From CBDUMN01 sp965368335 (lineage in GTDB: Bacteria > Pseudomonadota > Alphaproteobacteria > Rhodospirillales > JAPHRK01): DNA of 54,345 nt. Below, in pieces: positions 14,916-23,229 of the stretch. The stretch spans positions 1-54,345 of the forward strand of contig CBDUMN010000011.1 in NCBI GenBank assembly GCA_965368335.1. Direction: 5' to 3'. Both the position numbers and the translations under genes were made by a program. Under the pieces are notes generated by a model. That model had not been told where the DNA came from and ran no database searches. It saw only the letters and a program-made list of their open reading frames with translations. Numbering within the stretch: the stretch's first letter is position 1; each line of letters begins with the position of its first letter.

Positions 14916-15395
14916 ATGCAGAAATCGCTAAATATGGATCCGGCTAAATGCACTGCTTGCAAGCAGTGCGAGATGGCTTGCTCCTATGCCGAGACCGGCG
15001 CTTTCAATCCGGCCAAATCGCGGATCAGGGTTTTCGTGTTTGAGGAAACCGCGCGCTTCGTTCCTTATACCTGTACGCAGTGTGCCGAGGCTTGGTGTTT
15101 GAAAGCCTGTCCGGTAGATGCGATTACCGTCAATACGGCGACGGGCGCGAAAGAGGTCAACGCCTCGACCTGCGTTGGCTGTAAGGTCTGCACCATTGCT
15201 TGCCCGTTCGGCACCATCAATTACAGCTCGGCGACCGGCAAGGTCACGAAATGCGATCTCTGTGGCGGCGATCCGGCTTGCGCCACGGCTTGTCCGACCG
15301 GCGCGATCACCTACGTCGACGCCGATGCAACCGGTTATGATAAAATGGCCGCCTGGGCCGCCCGCACCGATGCCGGTGCGCGGGCGCAGGCTTAG
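14916..15395 (+). CDS. aorA: Polyferredoxin subunit of tungsten aldehyde oxidoreductase
   Basis: A 159-residue electron-transfer subunit with 16 cysteines in four ferredoxin groups (Cys12/15/18/22, 53/56/61/65, 86/89/92/96, 113/116/122/126), enough for four [4Fe-4S] clusters as in DmsB/HycB-like subunits. It would carry electrons from the tungsten subunit, encoded 18 bases downstream, to the FAD subunit encoded third. This matches the AorABC enzyme known from Aromatoleum, where the small FeS subunit precedes AorB. A GGGG Shine-Dalgarno sequence precedes the ATG. No twin-arginine signal is present, so the complex should be cytoplasmic. Confidence 0.88.
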   Translation: MQKSLNMDPAKCTACKQCEMACSYAETGAFNPAKSRIRVFVFEETARFVPYTCTQCAEAWCLKACPVDAITVNTATGAKEVNASTCVGCKVCTIACPFGTINYSSATGKVTKCDLCGGDPACATACPTGAITYVDADATGYDKMAAWAARTDAGARAQA

Positions 15396-15413
15396 CAAGG
15401 GAGGGCATGAATC

Positions 15414-17267
15414 ATGGCATGGGCACGTAAAATCCTCCGCGTCAATTTGACCAAAGGCACCTGCGAATCCGAACCGCTCAATATGGACTGGGCGATGAAG
15501 TATCTCGGCCAGCGGGGTTTGGCGACCAAATATCTCTGTGAAGAGGTCGACCCCAAGGTCGATCCGCTGGCGCCTGAGAATAAAATGATCATGGCGACCG
15601 GCCCGCTGACCGGCACCATGGCCTCGACGGCCGGACGCTATTCGGTAATTACCAAAGGAGCGTTGACCGGGGCCATTGCTTGTTCCAATTCGGGCGGCTA
15701 CTTCGGTAACGAGATGAAGAACGCCGGTTGGGACATGATCATCTTCGAGGGCAAGTCTCCGAAGCCGGTCTATCTTCTGGTTCAAAACGATCAGGCCGAA
15801 CTGCATGATGCCGAAGGTTTCGTCTGGGGTAAGTCCACCTGGGATACTGAAGACGCCATCAAGGCCAGGCACCAGGATCCGATGATCCGTGTTGCCTCCA
15901 TCGGCGCTTCCGGCGAGACAGGCTGCAAATACGCCTGTGTGGTCAACGACAAGCATCGCGCTGCGGGCCGTTCCGGTGTTGGCGCGGTGATGGGCTCGAA
16001 GAACCTCAAAGCTGTGGCCTTGCGCGGCACGGTGGGCGTTAAGATTGACGACCCGAGCCAATTCATCGATGCGATCAATGCGGGCAAGGCGGTGCTGGCT
16101 GAAAACCCGGTTACCGGTCAAGGCCTGCCGACCTACGGCACCCAGGTTTTAATGAACGTGATTAACGAAACCGGGGCGCTGCCGACCCGCAACGCCCAGG
16201 ATGTCCAGTTTGAAGGCGCATCCCATATTTCCGGCGAAGCCATGCACGAGAAGCGCGCCGACGGCAGCACCAATCTGGTGACCAACCAAGCCTGCTTCGG
16301 CTGCACCATTGCCTGCGGCCGGGTCTCGATGATCGAGCGCGGTCACTTCACTCTGGAAGGTGAGGGCAAGGATAAATACAAGGGCGCGGGCGGCGGTCTG
16401 GAATATGAAAACGCCTGGAGCCTTGGGGCCGCCACGGGGATTGACGATCTCGAAGCGATTACCTTCGTCAACTTCCTGTGCAACGAACATGGCATGGACC
16501 CCATTACCTTCGGCTCCACCATGGGCGCGGTGATGGAACTCTACGGCATGGGCGCGATCCCCGAAGCCGATCTTGAAGGCATGTCTCTCCGCATGGGCTC
16601 GGCCGAAGACTTGGTCAAGGCGACCGAGGCGACGGGCAAGGGCGAGGGCTTCGGCAAGATCATCGGCCTGGGTTCCAAATTGGTCTGTGAAAAATATGGC
16701 CATCCCGATCTTTCCATGACGGTCAAGGGCCAGGAGTTCCCGGCCTACGATCCGCGTGGCATTCAGGGGATGGGTTTGACCTACGCCACCTCGAACCGCG
16801 GGGCCTGCCATCTGCGCAGCTACACGGTGTCGTCGGAAATTTTGGGTGTTCCTGAAAAGACCGACCCCCTGGCGACCGAAGGCAAGGCCGGACTGGTCAT
16901 GGCTTTCCAGGATGCGACGGCGGCCGTGGATTCCTCTGGCCTCTGCATTTTCACCACCTTCGCCTGGTCGATGGAAGACATTGCACCGCAAATTGACGCC
17001 GCCTGCGAGGGCGACTGGTCCATCGACAATCTGCTGCAATTGGGCGCAAGGGTGTGGAACCTGGAGCGCCAGTTCAATCTGGCGGCGGGCTTTACCGGCA
17101 AGGACGATACCCTGCCCAAGCGTCTGCTGAAAGATGCCGCCAAGACCGGCCCGGCGGCGGGCAAGGTCAACGAACTGGGTAAAATGCTGCCGGAGTATTA
17201 TCAGCTTCGCGGTTGGACCGAGGACGGCGTGCCGACCAACGAGACATTGAGTAGGCTGGCCCTTTAA
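15414..17267 (+). CDS. aorB: Tungsten-dependent aldehyde:ferredoxin oxidoreductase, catalytic subunit
   Basis: A 617-residue enzyme of the AOR family that oxidises aldehydes to carboxylic acids at a tungsten bis-pterin centre, reversibly in some members. The N-terminus (ARKILRVNLTKG, then GPLTGTMASTAGRYSV and SNSGGYFGNEMK) is the AOR pterin-binding N domain. The [4Fe-4S] ligands are Cys294, Cys297 and Cys301 in ACFGCTIACG, with the fourth, Cys511, in the DxxGLC pterin motif DSSGLC. Length and motifs fit the mesophilic AorB group better than hyperthermophile GAPOR or FOR. A strong Shine-Dalgarno sequence (AAGGGAGG) precedes the ATG. The FAD subunit and a MoaD-like protein follow. Which aldehyde is used cannot be seen. 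Confidence 0.94.
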   Translation: MAWARKILRVNLTKGTCESEPLNMDWAMKYLGQRGLATKYLCEEVDPKVDPLAPENKMIMATGPLTGTMASTAGRYSVITKGALTGAIACSNSGGYFGNEMKNAGWDMIIFEGKSPKPVYLLVQNDQAELHDAEGFVWGKSTWDTEDAIKARHQDPMIRVASIGASGETGCKYACVVNDKHRAAGRSGVGAVMGSKNLKAVALRGTVGVKIDDPSQFIDAINAGKAVLAENPVTGQGLPTYGTQVLMNVINETGALPTRNAQDVQFEGASHISGEAMHEKRADGSTNLVTNQACFGCTIACGRVSMIERGHFTLEGEGKDKYKGAGGGLEYENAWSLGAATGIDDLEAITFVNFLCNEHGMDPITFGSTMGAVMELYGMGAIPEADLEGMSLRMGSAEDLVKATEATGKGEGFGKIIGLGSKLVCEKYGHPDLSMTVKGQEFPAYDPRGIQGMGLTYATSNRGACHLRSYTVSSEILGVPEKTDPLATEGKAGLVMAFQDATAAVDSSGLCIFTTFAWSMEDIAPQIDAACEGDWSIDNLLQLGARVWNLERQFNLAAGFTGKDDTLPKRLLKDAAKTGPAAGKVNELGKMLPEYYQLRGWTEDGVPTNETLSRLAL

Positions 17268-17296
17268 GGGCGGCGCTCCCGTGTCTTAAAACCGCT

Positions 17297-17323
17297 CCGC
17301 CCCTTCCGGTATGGAAGGGGCGG
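17297..17323 (+). other. GC-rich hairpin between aorB and aorC
   Basis: CCGCCCCTTCC (17297-17307) pairs perfectly with GGAAGGGGCGG (17313-17323) around GGTAT. Without a following T-run it is unlikely to end transcription. An mRNA processing or stability role that sets subunit ratios is possible. Confidence 0.6.
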
Positions 17324-17362
17324 GTGCGTCTTCAACCGAGATAATCAAGGGGAAGGAAGAAG

Positions 17363-18601
17363 ATGGACTATGTCATCATTGGCGCCGGTCCTGCCGGTAG
17401 CGTGGCGGCGGATACTCTACGGGCGGCGGACCCCAACAGCAGAATTACCATCATCGGCGAAGAAGACGCCCCGCCTTATTCACGGATGGCCATCCCGTAT
17501 TACTTGGTCGGCAATATCGAGGAGTCCGGTACATATTTGAAAAAGGAACCGGGCTTTTATGAAAAGAACAATATCGAACTGGTGCGTTCGCGGGTCTCAG
17601 GCATTTCACCTTCAGAAAAAAATGTGACCTTAGCCGATGGCGCGAAATGTTCTTACGACAAGCTGCTGATCGCCACTGGGGCGCGGCCCATAAAGCCGCC
17701 CATTGACGGGCTTGACCTTCCCGGCGTTCATCATTGCTGGACGTTAGAAGATGCCCGCAACATCATCGACCGGGCCCAGAAGGGCAGCAAGGTCGTGTTG
17801 ATGGGGGCGGGCTTCATTGGCTGCATCATTCTCGAGGCCTTGGCGCTGCGCGGCGTGGAACTGGCGGTTGTCGAGATGGGTGAGCGCATGGTGCCGCGCA
17901 TGATGAATGAAACGGCGGGCGGTCTTTTACAGTCTTGGTGCGAAGACAAAGGCGTCGCCGTCTACTGTGGCGCCAAAATCACCCAGGTCGCCGATGGCGG
18001 CGGTGAGTTGATGGTGACGTTGGATACGGGCAAGACAATCCCCGCCAATCTCGTCGTCGTGGCCGCTGGGGTGACGCCCAATATGGATTTTCTGGAAGGC
18101 TCGGGCATTGAAACCGATCAGGGCATTCTGGTCGATGAAACTCTACAGACCAGTGCTCCCGATATTTATGCCGCGGGCGATGTAGCTCAGGGGCCTAATT
18201 TCTTCGGTGGGGAAAAGACGGTCCATGCCATCCAGCCGACGGCTGCCGACCATGCCCGCGTGGCGGCGACGAATATGACGGGGGGGCGAAGCTCCTATAG
18301 CGGCAGCCTCGTGATGAACGTGCTCGATACGCTTGGCCTGATAACCGCTTCTTACGGGCAATGGGAAGGCGTGCCGGGGGGCGATTCTGCCGAAAGTCTT
18401 GATGAAGACAACTACCGCTACGTCAATCTTCAGTTCGATGGAGATGTCTTGGTCGGCGCAATCACGGCGGGGCGAACCGATATGGTCGGTGTGTTGCGCG
18501 GATTGATACAGTCCCGCGTTTCGTTGGGGCCCTGGAAGGAGGCGTTGCAGAAGGACCCGCACCGCATTGCCGAAGCCTATGTGGATCGGAAGGGTGCGTA
18601 A
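17363..18601 (+). CDS. aorC: FAD-dependent NAD(P)H-linked subunit of aldehyde oxidoreductase
   Basis: A 412-residue pyridine-nucleotide-disulfide-type flavoprotein: N-terminal FAD dinucleotide fold (IIGAGPAGSVAADTL), a middle NAD-binding fold (VLMGAGFIGCIILEAL) and the FAD-closing motif IYAAGDVAQG, then a C-terminal dimer-type region. No redox-active CxxxxC pair is visible in the first fold, as in rubredoxin/ferredoxin reductase relatives. By position it is the third AOR subunit, which in Aromatoleum lets the enzyme use NAD+. A GGGGAAGGAAG ribosome site precedes the ATG, and the MoaD-like gene follows after 18 bases. An independent oxidoreductase is the alternative, but operon context favours AorC. 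Confidence 0.86.
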   Translation: MDYVIIGAGPAGSVAADTLRAADPNSRITIIGEEDAPPYSRMAIPYYLVGNIEESGTYLKKEPGFYEKNNIELVRSRVSGISPSEKNVTLADGAKCSYDKLLIATGARPIKPPIDGLDLPGVHHCWTLEDARNIIDRAQKGSKVVLMGAGFIGCIILEALALRGVELAVVEMGERMVPRMMNETAGGLLQSWCEDKGVAVYCGAKITQVADGGGELMVTLDTGKTIPANLVVVAAGVTPNMDFLEGSGIETDQGILVDETLQTSAPDIYAAGDVAQGPNFFGGEKTVHAIQPTAADHARVAATNMTGGRSSYSGSLVMNVLDTLGLITASYGQWEGVPGGDSAESLDEDNYRYVNLQFDGDVLVGAITAGRTDMVGVLRGLIQSRVSLGPWKEALQKDPHRIAEAYVDRKGA

Positions 18602-18619
18602 AGCGCGAGGCGGAACATT

Positions 18620-18871
18620 GTGAAAGTCGAAGTGAAACTCTACGCCAGCCTCGGTAAATATCTTCCCGAGGGGGCTAAAGCCAACGTGATCAGCCTTGAT
18701 GTTGCCGATGGCACGACGCCGATGGATATCATCGATGATTGGGGGGTGCCGAGCGAAAGCTGTCATCTCGTTCTGATTAACGGCAACTACATCGAACCCA
18801 GCGCGCGGGCCAGTCACGCTTTGAAAGAAGGCGATGCGCTGGCGATTTGGCCGCCGGTCGCCGGGGGCTGA
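18620..18871 (+). CDS. MoaD/ThiS-family sulfur-carrier-like protein
   Basis: An 83-residue beta-grasp protein ending in Gly-Gly (PPVAGG), the C-terminus needed for adenylation and thiocarboxylate formation in MoaD. The sequence KLYASLGKYLP at the start and EGDALAIWPPVAGG at the end are typical. Similar genes accompany aor operons (AorD-like), where they presumably serve tungsten-pterin dithiolene synthesis. The start is GTG at 18620. It follows aorC by 18 bases, and the next gene begins within a few bases of its stop. It may be a tungsten-specific carrier separate from the general molybdopterin MoaD. Confidence 0.85.
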   Translation: MKVEVKLYASLGKYLPEGAKANVISLDVADGTTPMDIIDDWGVPSESCHLVLINGNYIEPSARASHALKEGDALAIWPPVAGG

Positions 18872-18875
18872 CCGC

Positions 18876-19175
18876 TTGGGCAAGGTCGTGGTTGAAAAGG
18901 AGATGGGGTATACCCAAGCTGAGTTCTACCGGATTTTGCCCAAAGCACTCGGCAGTAGCGATTATGAGACGGCCAATGGAGGCAGGGAAATCCTCTTTGA
19001 ACAGGCTGGTGCGCGCCTGAAGATCACGTTATCGGAAGAAAAAATCCGCACTATCACACCACTGATGCGCATCCCTTATATGGAAGTAACCTTTACCTTC
19101 GAGGGGTTTGCCGAAGAGGGGCTGGCCGATTTACGTCGTCGGCTGGATCGTTCTTTCCAGAAAGGGGGGGGCTGA
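18876..19175 (+). CDS. Small protein of unknown function, last gene of aldehyde oxidoreductase operon
   Basis: About 99 residues if translation begins at TTG 18876, or about 90 from the ATG at 18903, whose GGAG lies too close to be a normal ribosome site. Another in-frame start, GTG at 18888, is also possible. The body has two charged, amphipathic halves: ILFEQAGARLKITLSEEKIR, then MEVTFTFEGFAEEGLADL and an Arg-rich end. It looks like a compact alpha/beta cytosolic protein with no signal, Cys cluster or membrane helix. I do not recognise the family. Close spacing to the MoaD-like gene suggests a role in tungsten-cofactor insertion or enzyme maturation, which is inference from position only. 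Confidence 0.65.
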   Translation: MGKVVVEKEMGYTQAEFYRILPKALGSSDYETANGGREILFEQAGARLKITLSEEKIRTITPLMRIPYMEVTFTFEGFAEEGLADLRRRLDRSFQKGGG

Positions 19176-19190
19176 AAGAAGCGTGGGGGG

Positions 19191-19520
19191 TCAGTCCATA
19201 CCGCCGATTTTGTCATTTAGGGCGAGAAAGGCCCGAATCATCTTGCTCATCTCGTCTTCGCTTTCAATCTCAGTGGATTGTTCGAGCGATTTTGCAGCGG
19301 CTTCGTGAAACTGGCTATGGGCTTCTTTAGCGGCGATAAATTCTGGAAGGTGGCCGAACTTCTGCTGGCCCTCGCCGTCAAACCATTTGCCGATTTCGCA
19401 TTTGTCGTTGCAACGGATGGTTTCGAGCATGTCGGCCGACAGGCCGTGCTTCGCCAACTCGGCGATGCCTTCCCGCCATTTGATATGCGACGTCACGAGA
19501 TCCTGAAACTTACCATACAT
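19191..19520 (-). CDS. Free-standing CZB (chemoreceptor zinc-binding) domain protein
   Basis: A 109-residue soluble protein consisting almost entirely of a CZB domain. The zinc ligands are His12 (HIKW), Cys41 in the CEIGKW signature, and His68 and His72 (HSQFH). The length covers the family's four-helix bundle plus a short acidic tail. CZB domains usually sit at the C-terminus of chemoreceptors or diguanylate cyclases (DgcZ) and respond to zinc or to oxidants such as hypochlorous acid at the Cys. A stand-alone copy may act in trans on one of the chemoreceptors or the GGDEF protein in this region, which is inference. It converges on the aldehyde oxidoreductase operon, ending 15 bases from it. 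Confidence 0.88.
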   Translation of the reverse strand: MYGKFQDLVTSHIKWREGIAELAKHGLSADMLETIRCNDKCEIGKWFDGEGQQKFGHLPEFIAAKEAHSQFHEAAAKSLEQSTEIESEDEMSKMIRAFLALNDKIGGMD

Positions 19521-19576
19521 GGGCTATTTTAACATTTCTGTCATGTAGGATGAAGCGGTTAAAATGCTTGCCGATT

Positions 19577-20989
19577 CTACTTGGCGTAGGGGTTTTTGCC
19601 CTTGCGCATCTCAAGCCGTAGGGGGACGCCCCAGAGATTGAAATCTTCCCGCAAGCCGTTTTCCAGATAGCGCAAATAAGCGCCCGGCATTTCCGACGGC
19701 TGGCTGACCCAGAGCATGAAGGTCGGCGGGCGCGTTTTGGCCTGGGTGACATAACGCACCCGGAGACGTCGACCCTTGGCGAGTGGCGGCGGATGGGCTT
19801 CGGTCATGGCTTGAAGCCAACGGTTGAGCTTAGACGTGGAAATGCGGCGGTTCCACTGCTCATAGGCTTTCATGACGGTGGGAAGCAGGCGATCCGCTCC
19901 TTTGCCGGTGAGAGCCGAAAGAGTGACCACCGGGATGCCCTTGATTTGCGGTAGCGAGGTTTGCAGCTTGTCGTTTAGACGCCCAAGCGCCTCGTTGCGG
20001 TCGGCGACCGCATCCCACTTGTTGACGGCGATCACCAGGGCGCGCCCTTCGTCGATCACCCGGCGAGCGATGGTCAGGTCTTGTTTTTCAAGAATGGCGT
20101 CGGCGTCGAGCACCAAGACAACGACCTGGGCGTACTGTACAGCGCGCACCGTGTCGGCGGCCGACAGGGTCTCGATCTTGCTTGTCACCTTGGCCCGCCT
20201 GCGTAGGCCCGCTGTGTCGAACAGCTTAATCGCGCGCCCCTTATACTCCCACTCGATGCCGATGGAGTCGCGTGTAATGCCCGCTTCCGGGCCGGTCAGC
20301 ATGCGATCTTCGCCAATTAGCCGGTTGATCAAGGTCGACTTGCCGACGTTGGGCCGTCCGACGATGGCCAACTGCAAAGGCTTGGTCGGATCGTCCTGCT
20401 CGATACCCTCGAATTCCTCGTCAACCGCCGGTGCCTTTTCTTCCTCTTGCCGTTTTCCTGCTTCATAATCTGACTGTGCCTGACGGGCCATGGCGTCGTC
20501 ATAAAAGGGCTGCAGGGCTTCAAACAGATCGACCAGACCATCGCCATGTTCGGCCGAGAGCGGCAAGGGGTCGCCCAAGCCAAGAGCATAGGCCTCAAGG
20601 CGCCCGGCTTCCCCGGCTTTTCCTTCGCACTTGTTGGCGAGCAATACCGTGGGAATGTCGATGCCGCGCAGCCATGCGGCAAAGTGCTCGTCCATGGGGG
20701 TCAGACCGGCCCGTGCATCGACCAGCATCAGGGCGACGTCTGCATCCTCAAGAGCTTTTTGGGTTTGTTGCCGCATCCGTGCTTCGAGGCTGTCGTCAAA
20801 CGCTTCTTCCAGCCCGGCGGTGTCGAAAACGTCAAACTCCATGTCGCCCAGACGCGCGCGGCCTTCGCGCCGGTCGCGGGTGACGCCCGGTGTGTCGTCT
20901 ACAATGGCCAGACGCTTGCCGATCAACCTGTTGAACAGGGTGGACTTGCCCACATTGGGGCGTCCTACGATAGCGACGGTGAAACTCAT
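19577..20989 (-). CDS. der: Ribosome-associated GTPase Der (EngA)
   Basis: A 470-residue double-GTPase needed for 50S subunit assembly. Two G domains are visible, each with GRPNVGKSTL (near residues 8-18 and 211-221), DTAG (DTAGLEE and DTAGLRR) and NKxE/NKWD (NKCEGK and NKWDAV). An acidic linker joins them, and a C-terminal KH-like domain holds the RRISTSKLNRWL block. Length is normal for the family. It lies downstream of bamB and the TPR gene, the classic yfgM-bamB-der order, with a 78-base gap before it. Confidence 0.96.
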   Translation of the reverse strand: MSFTVAIVGRPNVGKSTLFNRLIGKRLAIVDDTPGVTRDRREGRARLGDMEFDVFDTAGLEEAFDDSLEARMRQQTQKALEDADVALMLVDARAGLTPMDEHFAAWLRGIDIPTVLLANKCEGKAGEAGRLEAYALGLGDPLPLSAEHGDGLVDLFEALQPFYDDAMARQAQSDYEAGKRQEEEKAPAVDEEFEGIEQDDPTKPLQLAIVGRPNVGKSTLINRLIGEDRMLTGPEAGITRDSIGIEWEYKGRAIKLFDTAGLRRRAKVTSKIETLSAADTVRAVQYAQVVVLVLDADAILEKQDLTIARRVIDEGRALVIAVNKWDAVADRNEALGRLNDKLQTSLPQIKGIPVVTLSALTGKGADRLLPTVMKAYEQWNRRISTSKLNRWLQAMTEAHPPPLAKGRRLRVRYVTQAKTRPPTFMLWVSQPSEMPGAYLRYLENGLREDFNLWGVPLRLEMRKGKNPYAK

Positions 20990-21067
20990 GCTTTTGTTCT
21001 CAGTCTAAAACCGATAAGGGCCACGGGAGATACCCCATGGCCCCACCAATGTCCAGTTTTACCCAGC

Positions 21068-22411
21068 TTACCGATAGGCGACGAGACTTGCGTCGTTCGC
21101 CAGAAAATAAAGAGTCTTTTGCGAAATGACCGGTGGGATCGTCACGCCATCGGGCATTTCCACCTTGCCCAGAATTTTCCCCGTATAGGGAGAAACCGCC
21201 AGGGCCTGGCCGTGTGAACCGGCGACGATCAGTCGGTCGCTGGCCAGCACCGGGCCGGTCCAGAGGATAGGGTCTTTCAGCTTTTCAGGCTGCTCGTAGC
21301 GGGGCAATGCCTGAACCCAGTGAATTTTTCCGCTCTTGCGCGACAAACAGGCGACCTCGGCTTCGTTGGTCAGGGTGAAAATATAATTGCCAGCCACCCA
21401 GGGGTTTTCCATGGAAGCGATTTCGCGTTCCCAAACGCGACGGCCTGTGCGCAGGTCGATAGCGACCATCAGGCCGCTGTTGGAGACGGCGAACACCATG
21501 CCGCGGTCGATCACCGGACGGCCCCGGATATGGGCGAGTGCGGCGTCGGAACGTTTGATGGCGGCAAGGGAGTCGGCCCAAAGGCGCTTGCCGTTTTCGA
21601 CTTTCACTGCGGCGATTTCGCCAGAGGTAAAGGTTGCAACGACAACTCCTTGATCGACGGCCGGGCTGCTGGAGCCCAAAAGGCTGGCCGTTTCGGCAAA
21701 CCCTTCGTAGGTCCAGAGTTCTTTGCCGGTAAATGCGCTCAAGGCGAAAAGTTTGTTGTCGGTTGTGGTGACGAAAACCCGGTTGCCGCGGATGGTCGGT
21801 GCGGCTCGCATAGCGCCGCTGAGGCGTTTTTTCCACCGCAGTTTGCCGTTGCGCGCGTCTAGCGCAAAGACCTGGGCGAAGCCGGTAGAGACGAATAAAG
21901 TTCCGTTGTCATAAGACGCCCCGCCGCCGAAGAATCCATCGTCTTCGTCATCATCGGTCAGGTCGCGCGACCAAACTTCTTCTCCGTTCTCAGCGCCAAA
22001 AGCGGTGATGACGTTCGCCGAGTCCATGGTAAAGACCAGACCGGCGGCGACCACCGGCTGGGCCAGCAGTTTTTCTTCGTCATCGTTGCCGTCGCCAATG
22101 CTTCTTTCCCAGACTTCCTTGATCGCCTGATTGATGGCGATGTGGTGCATCGCATGGTTGGCATAACCGCCATTTTGCGGCCAGGCTGCGTTCGGTGTCG
22201 GAGGAGGGAGCAAAACCCTGTTATCGGCAAGGCTGGGGTCCGCTGTAAGGGTGCGGCTGGATGAGAGCACGGCATAGCGTTTTCCCTCGAGCGGCTTTTC
22301 CGTCTCGCCGAACCATTCGTCTTCCCAGAGATCGGTTACGGATTCGCAGGCGGTAAGGCTCGAAAGAATCAGGCCTGCGGCCAGCAGCCGCGCAGTCAAA
22401 CGTCCGGTCAT
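21068..22411 (-). CDS. bamB: Outer-membrane assembly lipoprotein BamB
   Basis: A 447-residue PQQ-like beta-propeller lipoprotein of the BAM complex. A signal peptide ends in the lipobox LTAC, giving a lipidated Cys near residue 23. Repeated blade motifs follow, such as GLVFTMDSANVITAFGAENG, GTLFVSTGFAQVFALDARNG, NRVFVTTTDNKLFALSAFTG and NYIFTLTNEAEVACLS, consistent with an eight-bladed propeller. It is longer than the E. coli protein (about 390), mostly at the N-terminus. AGGGGGAA precedes the ATG. It is flanked by a YfgM-like TPR gene and der, as in many proteobacteria. Confidence 0.93.
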   Translation of the reverse strand: MTGRLTARLLAAGLILSSLTACESVTDLWEDEWFGETEKPLEGKRYAVLSSSRTLTADPSLADNRVLLPPPTPNAAWPQNGGYANHAMHHIAINQAIKEVWERSIGDGNDDEEKLLAQPVVAAGLVFTMDSANVITAFGAENGEEVWSRDLTDDDEDDGFFGGGASYDNGTLFVSTGFAQVFALDARNGKLRWKKRLSGAMRAAPTIRGNRVFVTTTDNKLFALSAFTGKELWTYEGFAETASLLGSSSPAVDQGVVVATFTSGEIAAVKVENGKRLWADSLAAIKRSDAALAHIRGRPVIDRGMVFAVSNSGLMVAIDLRTGRRVWEREIASMENPWVAGNYIFTLTNEAEVACLSRKSGKIHWVQALPRYEQPEKLKDPILWTGPVLASDRLIVAGSHGQALAVSPYTGKILGKVEMPDGVTIPPVISQKTLYFLANDASLVAYR

Positions 22412-22436
22412 TGCGTTCCCCCTTGCCCTTTAAAAC

Positions 22437-23117
22437 CTATTGCCCCAGAACCGAGGCCATCTCGGCGGCCCGGCTGCGGATGCCGGATGGTGCGGTTGCG
22501 TCCTTGGCCAACTGGTCGAACAATTCCTGGGCCTTGGTCGTGTCCCCCGACTTGCTCTCTAATAGAGCTTGAAGTTCTCTTGCGCCGTGACGCCAGGGGT
22601 TGGTCTCGCCGGTTAGAGAGCTTAGCCGCGTCCTTAAGCTTTGCTCCGGCAGACTGTCAAACCCGTTGAGCATTCCGAGCATGGCGGCCAAATCCCGATA
22701 GACTTTAGCGGTGCTCGGGTCGTCGGCAATTTCGAAATAGGCGGCGGAAGCGCCTGCCGCATCGCCTTTTTCAACCAGAAGGGCGGCTTCGTGCAAACGG
22801 GCGAGCAGGCCGTAGCCGCCACCCTCGGAAGCCAGTCCGGCCAAAACCCTAGAAGCGTCGTCGAACTTTTCCTGCGCGGCTAAGTTACTGGCTGAAATAA
22901 AGCGCTGGCTCATGTCCTGGCGGCTATTGAGGTCGTAGGCCTTCCAGCCTTGATATCCGGCGACGACCAGAACGATGGCAAGCGCGGTGCCGATAATGGT
23001 GTTGCCATATTTCTTCCAAAGTTCCGCCTGGCGTTCGTGCCGCAGATCCTCATCCACTTCGCGCAGAAATGCTTCGTTCGCGTAGTCGATTTCGTCTTTC
23101 TTCTTGTCCTTCGCCAC
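22437..23117 (-). CDS. YfgM-like membrane-anchored TPR protein
   Basis: A 226-residue protein with a charged cytoplasmic N-terminus (DKKKDEIDYANEAFLREVDEDLR), one membrane helix at about 39-60, and a periplasmic TPR_21-type region (DASRVLAGLA, GYGLLARLHEAALLVEKGD, AYFEIADD and YRDLAAMLGML). YfgM relatives associate with the Sec translocon and periplasmic chaperones. The start is the GTG at 23117, with GAGAG 8 bases upstream. A much longer frame begins upstream but would overlap the neighbouring thioredoxin-like gene and adds low-complexity sequence. It lies 25 bases before bamB, so it is probably in the same operon. Confidence 0.85.
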   Translation of the reverse strand: MAKDKKKDEIDYANEAFLREVDEDLRHERQAELWKKYGNTIIGTALAIVLVVAGYQGWKAYDLNSRQDMSQRFISASNLAAQEKFDDASRVLAGLASEGGGYGLLARLHEAALLVEKGDAAGASAAYFEIADDPSTAKVYRDLAAMLGMLNGFDSLPEQSLRTRLSSLTGETNPWRHGARELQALLESKSGDTTKAQELFDQLAKDATAPSGIRSRAAEMASVLGQ

Positions 23118-23229
23118 GGTGGTGACTCTCAACCTCTTGCAAATAAGCCTAAAAGATGCCCATTCGGCATACTGGGCGGTAACATATACCGCCCCGATGG
23201 GGATGGCAAACGAGTTCGGGCGGGGAAAT

